This document shows, in pieces, positions 57,141-64,000 of a DNA stretch of 64,000 bases (the stretch's first letter is position 1; the number at the start of each line of letters is the position of its first letter). This DNA is from Acidobacteriota bacterium. GTDB lineage: Bacteria; Acidobacteriota; Terriglobia; Terriglobales; Acidobacteriaceae. Location of the stretch: contig JAJXYY010000023.1 in assembly GCA_021780315.1 (NCBI GenBank), positions 1 to 64,000 of the forward strand, in the 5' to 3' direction. The notes under the pieces were generated by a model, which did not search any database, was not told the origin of the DNA, and saw only the letters and a program-made list of their open reading frames with translations. The position numbers were made by a program, and so were the translations under genes.

Positions 57141-59465
57141 ATGAATTCTTACGATAAAAAGGAGTTCGGAAAGCAGTTCCTAGAGGCGGAGACAACGAGT
57201 AGACTGGAAGCAATGGGTTCCGAAAAGACGCAGGCTCCGCCGACAGCGCCACTCCCCGAAACAGCTGCGCCCGGTTATAGCACTACTGTCACCGACACGA
57301 CTTTGTCGGAGGCATTGATCATCCTGCGAAAGCGTCGCTGGGTTTTGCTGGCAGCGGTGGGTGCGGGTCTGGTGTATGGAATCTTCAAAGCGCAGACGCA
57401 GCCGAAGCTGTATGAGTCCTATGGGCGGATCGAGGTGCGGAGCGGTTCTTCGAACGAGTACCGGGTGAGCGCGGTGGAGGGTTTGAACTCGGACACTGCG
57501 TCGAAGATGCTGACGGAAGTTGCGATTCTGGAGAGCGACTCGCTGATGCTGTCGGTTGCACGGGAGATGGACCTGGCGAACAACCCGGATTTTCTTGGGG
57601 TCAAGGGGCCGGTGGCACACTCGGACATCAATGACAATGCGGTGCGGCAGTCGACAATACACCGTTTACAGAGCGAGTTGAAAGTCCAGTTGGTTCCGAA
57701 GACGGACATTATCCGGTTGAGCTATGCAAGCCGGAGTTCAAAGCTGTCTGCGGATATCGTGAATAAGGTGATTTCGGATTACATTCACCGGAGTTATGAG
57801 ACCCGGTTTGAGTCGACGCAGCGGGTCTCGCAGTGGCTATCGAGCCAACTGGACGATTTGAAGCAGCAGGTGGAGACGTCGCAAGAGCAGATGATGGATC
57901 TGCAGAAGAAGTTGGGGGTGCTGGGTTTTGATCCGACGCATAACCAGATCAGCACGTCGCTAGACGATCTGGCAAAGGCGGCTGGTGCGGCGAAACTAGC
58001 TCGGATTGTTGCGGAGTCTCGCTACCGGGTGTTGAGTGGGATGGAGCCCAACTCGATCGAGGGGATGCTTGGGGCTCCACAGGGAACGGCGCTGAGCGAG
58101 TTGAGCCAACTCCGCTCCCAAATCGCGTCGCAGCGGGCAGCGTACGCGCAGATGCAGGCGACGCTGGGGGAGAACCATCCGCAGGCGAAGGCCGCGCGAG
58201 CGCAGATTGCGGAGATCCAAAAAGAGATTGATGCCGAGCAGAATCGGCTGATGCTACAGGCAAAAGAGAATTATGTAGTGGCGCGGTCGGACGAAGACCA
58301 GACGACGGCGGCGCTGGAGGAAGAGAAACAGGCTGCGTACAAGCTGCGGGACGATCTGGTGGAGTACACGCTGCGGCAGCGGGAGTTTGAGTCGAATCGA
58401 ACCCTGTACGAGAGCCTGTTGCAGCGGCTGCGGACGGCGGGGATCCAAGCGGGATTGGAGTCATTGGAGATTGATATTGTGGATCCGGCGTTGCCTTCGG
58501 CGAGTCCCCGGTTGCAGCCAGAGTCGACGATCATTATTACAGCGGTGGTTTTTGGGCTGATTGGGGGCATCGTAATTGCGTTCCTGATGGAGAGTTTGGA
58601 CACGGGGCTGCGTACGATTGCAGAGATAGAAGGCGTTACGGAGTTGCCGTCGCTGGCGATTGTGCCCAGAGCGCGGAGGACTGCCGCGGACGATGGATTG
58701 AATCTGACGACGGCGCAACGGAATATCAGTGTGCTCACGCAGCCGAAGTCGCAGTTTGCCGAGGCCTTCCGGTCGTTGCGGACGTCGCTGATGCTGTCGA
58801 GTGTTGGCCATCCGCCGCAGATGATTTTGTTTACGAGTGCGACTCCGTCGGAAGGCAAGACTACGGTGGCGAGCAATCTGGCGTGCATACTGTCGCAGGG
58901 AGACAGCAAGGTTCTGCTGATTGATGCGGACCTGCGGCGACCGAATGTTCATCACCGGTTCGGCCTGAACGGTAAGCTGGGATTGACTACGGTGCTGACA
59001 AACAGCAGCAGCTTGCAGGATTCCTTGCAGCATATACCGGATGCTCCGAATCTGGATATTCTAGCGAGCGGACCAGTGCCGCCGTTCCCTACCGAGATGT
59101 TGAGTTCGGAGGCGATGCGCGAGTTGCTGCAACGGTGTTCGTCTGAGTACACGTATATCGTGATCGACTCTCCGCCGATCCTGTCGGTAACCGATGGCGT
59201 AATTCTGGCGCGGGAGAGCGATGCGGTCGTGCTGGTGGTTCGGCACGGTAAATCGAGCAAACATGTAGTGCGGCGTGCTCGCGATCTGCTGCTGCGTGCG
59301 GGTGCGCCGTTGACGGGGATAGTGCTGAACGCGGTGGATATGAGTTCGCCGGAGTATTACGGGTACTACGGGTACTCGGGATATTCGTATTCCAGCCTGG
59401 ATGCGGAGAGCTGGGAGCCACAGAGCAGCTCGCCTGAGAAGACGCGTGAGAGCAGAAAGGACTGA
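57141..59465 (+). CDS. Polysaccharide co-polymerase / bacterial tyrosine autokinase (Wzc-like)
   Basis: A 774-residue fusion of a Wzz-type chain-length domain (two transmembrane helices near 72-90 and 450-470 flanking a long coiled coil) and a cytoplasmic BY-kinase domain. Kinase motifs are Walker A SATPSEGKTTVAS, Walker A' VLLIDADLRRPNVH, and Walker B YIVIDSPPI. The C-terminal tyrosine cluster SPEYYGYYGYSGYSY is the autophosphorylation tail. It controls polymer length and export with the Wza-like protein encoded next (3 bases downstream). The start could also be ATG 57213. Confidence 0.93.
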   Translation: MNSYDKKEFGKQFLEAETTSRLEAMGSEKTQAPPTAPLPETAAPGYSTTVTDTTLSEALIILRKRRWVLLAAVGAGLVYGIFKAQTQPKLYESYGRIEVRSGSSNEYRVSAVEGLNSDTASKMLTEVAILESDSLMLSVAREMDLANNPDFLGVKGPVAHSDINDNAVRQSTIHRLQSELKVQLVPKTDIIRLSYASRSSKLSADIVNKVISDYIHRSYETRFESTQRVSQWLSSQLDDLKQQVETSQEQMMDLQKKLGVLGFDPTHNQISTSLDDLAKAAGAAKLARIVAESRYRVLSGMEPNSIEGMLGAPQGTALSELSQLRSQIASQRAAYAQMQATLGENHPQAKAARAQIAEIQKEIDAEQNRLMLQAKENYVVARSDEDQTTAALEEEKQAAYKLRDDLVEYTLRQREFESNRTLYESLLQRLRTAGIQAGLESLEIDIVDPALPSASPRLQPESTIIITAVVFGLIGGIVIAFLMESLDTGLRTIAEIEGVTELPSLAIVPRARRTAADDGLNLTTAQRNISVLTQPKSQFAEAFRSLRTSLMLSSVGHPPQMILFTSATPSEGKTTVASNLACILSQGDSKVLLIDADLRRPNVHHRFGLNGKLGLTTVLTNSSSLQDSLQHIPDAPNLDILASGPVPPFPTEMLSSEAMRELLQRCSSEYTYIVIDSPPILSVTDGVILARESDAVVLVVRHGKSSKHVVRRARDLLLRAGAPLTGIVLNAVDMSSPEYYGYYGYSGYSYSSLDAESWEPQSSSPEKTRESRKD

Positions 59466-59468
59466 GCG

Positions 59469-60494
59469 ATGATCATGATGAGACTACGAGCGTTTCTCGG
59501 CCTGAGCAGAGCTGAACGCGCTGGTCGCAGAATGAGACTGGTATCGCTTGCTTTGCTGTTGTTTGTGGGCGGCGGCGGAGTGGCGATGGGACAGTTCAGC
59601 GGACCTGCTCTGGGGTCGGGAACGACGGTGAACCATACTTTGACTCCGACGACCGATATGGCAGTTCTTTATCCGCCTGCGCGCGAGATTCGATTGGCGG
59701 AAGGCGATGTTCTGGGGGTGCATCTGTACGGGATGACAGATTATCTGCCGACGGCGCGGGTTGCGCTGGATGGGACGATTCAGCTACCACTGATCGGGGT
59801 GCTGCAGGTTAAGGGCATGACGGTGCATGAGTTGGACGTGCTGATTGCACAGCGTCTATCGGACGCGGGGATGTATCGGAATCCGCAGGTTTCGGTTCAG
59901 ATTACGGAGTCTCCCAATCAGACGGTGACGGTGATCGGCGAGGCGCATGGGGTGATTCCGGTGGGGAGCGGGAAGCGGTTGCTGGACGTACTGTCGGCTG
60001 CGGGGGGCCTGCCGTCGACCGCTAGCCATATTGTTACGATCAATCGGCCTGGGGTAGCTACTCCGATTGTGGTGGATCTGGGGACGAACCCTGCGCAGAG
60101 CAATCGCGCGGATGTACCGATATTTGCTCTGGACACGGTGGTGGTTTCGCGGGTGGGTGTGGTGTACGCGCTGGGCGCCTTCAAGTCGCAGATGGCGGTT
60201 CCGCTGGTGCAAGACTCACCGTTGACACTGATGCAACTGGCAACACTGGCGGGGGGCGTTGGGTACGAGGGCAAGTACAAGGACCTGCGGATCATACGGA
60301 CAGTTGGGGTGACGCGGACAGTTGTAAGGATCAACGTAAAGAAGGTGATCGACGGCAAGCTGCCTGATCCAGTGTTGCAGGCGGACGATATAGTTTTCCT
60401 GCCCACGGACAGCATGAAAGCTGCGATTAAGGTGGGTGGTATCGGTACTGCACTTGGATTTGCGAGTTTGTTGCTGTTTGCGTTTCCACCATAG
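59469..60494 (+). CDS. Polysaccharide export protein (Wza/KpsD-like, SLBB domain)
   Basis: A 341-residue exported protein. A signal peptide is followed by a polysaccharide biosynthesis/export domain (EGDVLGVHLYGMTDYLPTAR ... VALDGTIQLPLIGVLQVKG) and two soluble-ligand-binding beta-grasp segments (QTVTVIGEAHGVIPVGSG; VVSRVGVVYALGAFKSQMAV). It ends with a hydrophobic helix (GGIGTALGFASLLLFAFPP), as in Wza-type octameric channels. A lipobox cysteine was not seen. It is translated directly after the kinase gene. Confidence 0.9.
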   Translation: MIMMRLRAFLGLSRAERAGRRMRLVSLALLLFVGGGGVAMGQFSGPALGSGTTVNHTLTPTTDMAVLYPPAREIRLAEGDVLGVHLYGMTDYLPTARVALDGTIQLPLIGVLQVKGMTVHELDVLIAQRLSDAGMYRNPQVSVQITESPNQTVTVIGEAHGVIPVGSGKRLLDVLSAAGGLPSTASHIVTINRPGVATPIVVDLGTNPAQSNRADVPIFALDTVVVSRVGVVYALGAFKSQMAVPLVQDSPLTLMQLATLAGGVGYEGKYKDLRIIRTVGVTRTVVRINVKKVIDGKLPDPVLQADDIVFLPTDSMKAAIKVGGIGTALGFASLLLFAFPP

Positions 60495-60549
60495 AGTTTT
60501 CGCGTTTTTGTCTTTCGATGTGCAGCGTTGTGAAGAAAGGGATCGTTCC

Positions 60550-61806
60550 GTGGGCGCCAAGCAAACCGGGAAAGAAAGAGAGCCTGCGGGTCGGATTCGT
60601 CTGGCATACCTGGTGAGCCATCCGATTCAGTATCAGGCCCCCCTGCTGCGGCGGATTGCACAAGAGCCGGGAATCGATTTGACGGTTTTTTTCGCTTCTG
60701 ATTTTTCAGTGCGGGGTTACTGCGATGCAGGATTTGGCGTCGAGGTGAAGTGGGACATTCCTCTGCTGGATGGGTATCGTCACGAGTTTTTGCCACGACT
60801 TGAGTTGAGTGCAGCGGAAGGTCTGCTGAACCCGATCGGCTACGGGATGCACCTCCGTCTGCAAGGACGAGGCGGGGAGCCAGCGTTCGATGCTTTGTGG
60901 GTTCATGGGTACAACACCGCGACGACGATGCTGGGGATGCTGGCAGCGAAGGCGCTGGGAATACCGGTGCTGGTGCGCGCGGATGTGTGGCTGGGGGACC
61001 GGGTACGGAGTGGCTGTAAGCTAGCGGTGAAGGCGCTGTTCTTCAAGATGCTGCAGTGGCTGGTGGATGGCGTGCTGACGATTGGCACAATGAATCATGC
61101 TTACTGGACCCATTATTTTGGCGAAGAGGTGCCGCTCTTTCTGATGCCGTATGCAGTCGATAACGATTATTTTCAGCACCGGAGCCAAGAAGCGGAGTTA
61201 AGCCGGAGCGCACTACAGCGGGAGTTGCAGTTGGAAGCTGACCGCCCGGTGATCCTGTTTGCGTCGAAGCTGCAAGGGCGTAAGCGCTGCGACGATTTAT
61301 TGAAGGCGTATGCCGCGCTGGTACGAAGGCAGACGCTGAGTAAGCAGCCTTATCTGTTGATTGTGGGTGATGGCGAGGAGCGAAGTGCGCTGGAAGAACA
61401 GGCCAAGGCAGAGGGATTGAACGACGTACGCTTCTGCGGGTTTCAAAATCAGACGCAGATGCCGCGATTCTTCGATCTGTGCACGGTGTTCGTGCTGCCC
61501 TCGCGGCATGAACCGTGGGGACTGATTGTGAATGAAGTGATGAATGCCGGGCGACCCGTTATTGTCTCCGATGAGGTGGGTTGCTATCCGGATCTGGTCC
61601 GGGATGGTGTGGAAGGGCTGGTATTTCCGGCGGGAGATATTGCGGCTCTGACGGCTGCGTTGGCGAAGGTACTGGACGATCCGGGGGTTGCCGCAAAGAT
61701 GGGAGCGCGTGGGCTGGAGCGGATTCGCAACTGGAGTTTTGAGGAGGATGTGGCGGTGCTTTGCGAAGCGCTGACGGCGATTACCGGGAAGGCTTGCAGG
61801 CTATGA
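60550..61806 (+). CDS. Glycosyltransferase family 4-type enzyme (first of a tandem pair)
   Basis: About 418 residues from a GTG at 60550 with AAAGGGA upstream. The N-terminal motif is YLVSHPIQYQAPLLRRIA and the GT-B C-terminal domain has ILFASKLQGRKRCDDLL, VFVLPSRHEPWGLIVNEVMN (E-x7-E) and VFPAGD. It would add a sugar to the growing exopolysaccharide in the cytosol. The next gene is a close paralogue, suggesting tandem duplication. Donor and acceptor are unknown. Confidence 0.88.
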   Translation: MGAKQTGKEREPAGRIRLAYLVSHPIQYQAPLLRRIAQEPGIDLTVFFASDFSVRGYCDAGFGVEVKWDIPLLDGYRHEFLPRLELSAAEGLLNPIGYGMHLRLQGRGGEPAFDALWVHGYNTATTMLGMLAAKALGIPVLVRADVWLGDRVRSGCKLAVKALFFKMLQWLVDGVLTIGTMNHAYWTHYFGEEVPLFLMPYAVDNDYFQHRSQEAELSRSALQRELQLEADRPVILFASKLQGRKRCDDLLKAYAALVRRQTLSKQPYLLIVGDGEERSALEEQAKAEGLNDVRFCGFQNQTQMPRFFDLCTVFVLPSRHEPWGLIVNEVMNAGRPVIVSDEVGCYPDLVRDGVEGLVFPAGDIAALTAALAKVLDDPGVAAKMGARGLERIRNWSFEEDVAVLCEALTAITGKACRL

Positions 61807-61864
61807 GCGCCGCGGAAGCAGGGTGGCCAAAGCTGGTTGGATGGCAGGCAGTATGGGAGAGATG

Positions 61865-63085
61865 ATGCAGAAAAAAGTTCGGGTCGCCTACTTCGTGAGT
61901 CATCCGATTCAGTACCAGGCTCCTCTACTGCGGCGAATTGCCCAGGAGGAAGACATTGAGTTGCGGGTATTTTTCGCTTCCGATTTTTCAGTCAAGGGTT
62001 ATCGGGACGAAGGATTTGGGGTTGAGGTTTGCTGGGACGTTGCGCTGCTGGATGGGTATGGGTATGAGTTTTTGCCGCAACTGCGGGACCAGCGAAAGAC
62101 AGGGTTTGCCTCGCTGATCAACTGCGGTATCTGGAGCCGTTTGGGCTGGGGATGGAAGGCCGAGCGTTATGACGTGGTGTGGATCCATGGGTATTGGTCA
62201 GTGAATGCGCTGCAAGGGATCGTGGCGGCGAAAGCGCTGGGGGTACCGGTGCTTTTGCGGGCAGAGACGACGCTGATTGACCGGACGCGGCCGCGATGGA
62301 AGCTGGCAATCCGACGGATATTCTTCCGCGTGCTGCGGCACATGGTGGATGGAGTGCTTTCGATCGGCAGTTTGAACAGGGAGAACTGGCAGCATTATCT
62401 GGGGGCGGATTTTCCCGAGTATTTTGTGCCGTATGCGGTGGATAATGAGTTTTTCCAACAGCGCAGCCATGAGGCTGTTGAAGGGCGAGAGCAACTGCGC
62501 GACGAGTTAGGGCTGGATGCTGGGCGTCCGGTCATTCTGTTTGCGTCGAAGCTGACGGAGCGAAAACGCTGTATGGATCTGTTGGAAGCGTATATTGTGC
62601 TGGTGGGAAGTGCGGCGCTGGCGTCAGTTCCCTACCTGGTGATTGTGGGTGATGGGGAGGAGCGGCGGGCGCTGGAGGCGAGAGCGGCAGCGAGCGGATT
62701 GAGCGGGATCCGGTTCTGTGGGTTCAAGAACCAGTCTGAGTTACCGCGGTACTTCGATTTAGCTAGTGTGTTTGTCCTGCCTTCGCGACATGAGCCGTGG
62801 GGGTTGATCGTGAATGAAGTGATGAATGCCGGCCGAGCGGTGATTGTGTCGGATGGAGTGGGATGCCAGCCGGATCTGATTCGGGATGGGGTGGAAGGGT
62901 GCGTGTTTCCAGCCGGCGATGTGGCTGCGCTTTCGCATGCGTTGCAGCGAGTACTGGGCAGCGCGGAGACTGCGTCAGCGATGGGAGAGCGGGCTCTGAA
63001 GCGGATTGCCGGATGGGATTTTGAGGAAGACGTGCGAGGATTGCGAAGGGCGATTGCCGCAGTGACAAAGAAGCTGGAAGCATAA
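61865..63085 (+). CDS. Glycosyltransferase family 4-type enzyme (second of a tandem pair)
   Basis: About 406 residues from ATG 61865 (ATG 61862 adjacent; GGGAGAG upstream). It repeats the first paralogue almost motif by motif: YFVSHPIQYQAPLLRRIAQ, FFASDFSVKGYRDEGFGVEV, PSRHEPWGLIVNEVMNAGR. The middle acceptor-binding region differs more (TTLIDRTRPRWKLAIRR against DVWLGDRVRSGCKLAVK), which suggests different acceptors or donors after duplication. Confidence 0.88.
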   Translation: MQKKVRVAYFVSHPIQYQAPLLRRIAQEEDIELRVFFASDFSVKGYRDEGFGVEVCWDVALLDGYGYEFLPQLRDQRKTGFASLINCGIWSRLGWGWKAERYDVVWIHGYWSVNALQGIVAAKALGVPVLLRAETTLIDRTRPRWKLAIRRIFFRVLRHMVDGVLSIGSLNRENWQHYLGADFPEYFVPYAVDNEFFQQRSHEAVEGREQLRDELGLDAGRPVILFASKLTERKRCMDLLEAYIVLVGSAALASVPYLVIVGDGEERRALEARAAASGLSGIRFCGFKNQSELPRYFDLASVFVLPSRHEPWGLIVNEVMNAGRAVIVSDGVGCQPDLIRDGVEGCVFPAGDVAALSHALQRVLGSAETASAMGERALKRIAGWDFEEDVRGLRRAIAAVTKKLEA

Positions 63086-63147
63086 GTACGATGAAGCGCA
63101 AACGCGAGAGATACCCTACCGATGGGCTGAATGGTGAAGAGAATACG

Positions 63148-64000
63148 ATGCGGATATTGCACATTATCGGAACGTTGAACCCGGCGGCTGGTGGCCCGAC
63201 TGAGTCGGTGCGGGTACTGCTGAGTTATGGACCGATAGGCTACACGGGCGAGGTGGTCACGTTGGATGATCCGGAGGCGCCGTATCTGAACGATATCGGC
63301 TTTCCGGTGCATGCGTTGGGACCTACGCTGACGAACTATGGCTTCAACCGAAAGCTGATTCCCTGGCTGCGTGCAAACCGCGATCGTTTTGATGGGGTAG
63401 TGGTGAACGGGTTGTGGCAGTACTGCGGCTACGCTGCGTGGCGGGAGTTGCGAGGGCGCACGCCGTATGTGGTGTTTACCCATGGGATGCTGGACCCCTA
63501 CTTCAAGCACGCGTTTCCGTTGAAGCATGTGAAGAAGTGGTTGTACTGGATGCCGATCGAGTACCGCGTGCTGCGCGATGCGTATCGTGTGTTGTTTACC
63601 TCGAAGGCGGAGAAGCAGCTTGCGGAGCAGAGTTTTTCTCGTCATCGGTGGAATCCGTATGTGGTTCCGTATGGGGCAAGCGGGCCGTTAGGCGATGCAG
63701 TGGTTCAGAAGGAGGCATTCTTCGATGTGTGCCCGGCGGTGCGCGGGAAGCGGTATCTACTTTTTCTGGGCCGAATCCATCGAAAGAAGGGTTGCGATCT
63801 GCTGATCGATGCGTTTATCAAGGTGGCGGCCGAGGATCCGGAGTTGCACCTTGTAATGGCTGGCCCGGACCAGCAGCATTGGAGCAAGGCGTTGCGGGAG
63901 AGGGTAGCGGCAGCGCGTATACGGCCGCGTGTTCATTGGCCGGGGATGTTGACCGGAGATGCGAAGTGGGGCTCGCTGCATGCGGCGGAGGCGTTTATTC
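63148..64000 (+). CDS. Third glycosyltransferase (GT4-like), cut by the window end
   Basis: An open frame from ATG 63148 (or ATG 63091, 6 bases after the previous stop) continues without a stop to the window end, about 284 residues. It starts MRILHIIGTLNPAAGGPTES, has VFTHGMLDPYFKHAFPLKH in the N-terminal GT-B domain, and LFLGRIHRKKGCDLLIDAF where the C-terminal donor-binding domain begins. This is the usual layout of family 4 exopolysaccharide transferases. It is not closely similar to the two preceding paralogues. Confidence 0.88.
   Translation, partial: MRILHIIGTLNPAAGGPTESVRVLLSYGPIGYTGEVVTLDDPEAPYLNDIGFPVHALGPTLTNYGFNRKLIPWLRANRDRFDGVVVNGLWQYCGYAAWRELRGRTPYVVFTHGMLDPYFKHAFPLKHVKKWLYWMPIEYRVLRDAYRVLFTSKAEKQLAEQSFSRHRWNPYVVPYGASGPLGDAVVQKEAFFDVCPAVRGKRYLLFLGRIHRKKGCDLLIDAFIKVAAEDPELHLVMAGPDQQHWSKALRERVAAARIRPRVHWPGMLTGDAKWGSLHAAEAFI

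Overview
The window reads as a piece of an Acidobacteriota chromosome, most likely family Acidobacteriaceae (Terriglobus, Granulicella or Edaphobacter type). The evidence is a secreted VWFA-related protein of the Acidobacteria-specific type, high-GC codon use, a methionine synthase split into two genes, SpoIVB-like S55 and YtxH proteins, and pentose-polymer genes mixed with core genes. No rRNA, tRNA or CRISPR array was seen. Most of the window is ordinary core genome. The accessory signals are local: an insertion sequence at the left edge, an HNH gene wedged into an operon, and an exopolysaccharide cluster at the right edge.

Layout. 1-233: end of an IS481-family element inserted at a CTAG site in a cobalamin-binding-protein-like gene. 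237-8092: VWFA protein, S55 peptidase, zinc alcohol dehydrogenase, beta-propeller protein and LolC/E permease. 8085-10007: HNH endonuclease gene, AhpD-like protein and LolD ATPase. 10293-16138: ClpC, cupin, YtxH protein, uracil-DNA glycosylase and an epimerase-like protein. 16298-22575: protein quality-control run tig-clpP-clpX-lon. 22658-29949: lmo0937-type peptide, a MoaD-like carrier plus threonine synthase-type enzyme behind a SAM riboswitch, a pseudo-receiver, split MetH and an orphan NuoI. 30006-42537, all on the minus strand except one cupin gene: two secreted/membrane unknowns, tandem HD-GYP protein, cupin (plus), UbiD decarboxylase, NagX-like membrane protein, DedA-rhodanese fusion, and an HlyD/TolC pair. 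42788-47390: pentose block (xylulokinase, Gfo/Idh/MocA dehydrogenase, GH43, AraD) bracketed by two AAACGTTT operator-like palindromes. 47436-52516: ArgJ, homodimeric pyruvate dehydrogenase E1 and a degenerate E1-alpha-like paralogue. 52582-64000: exopolysaccharide cluster (Wzi-like, UDP-xylose synthase, UDP-glucose dehydrogenase, tyrosine autokinase, Wza-like export protein, three glycosyltransferases, the last cut by the window end).

How the genes fit together. LolC/E and LolD would form a lipoprotein-release ABC transporter. Tig, ClpP, ClpX, Lon and ClpC cover folding and ATP-dependent proteolysis. UDP-glucose dehydrogenase and UDP-xylose synthase would supply UDP-glucuronate and UDP-xylose to the polymer exported by the Wzc/Wza-type machinery. 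The most interesting unit is the SAM-riboswitch / threonine-synthase-like / ubiquitin-like sulfur-carrier operon, which suggests sulfur-carrier-dependent amino-acid synthesis. Second is the HNH gene that sits exactly in the start/stop overlap of two coupled genes between 10-bp direct repeats.
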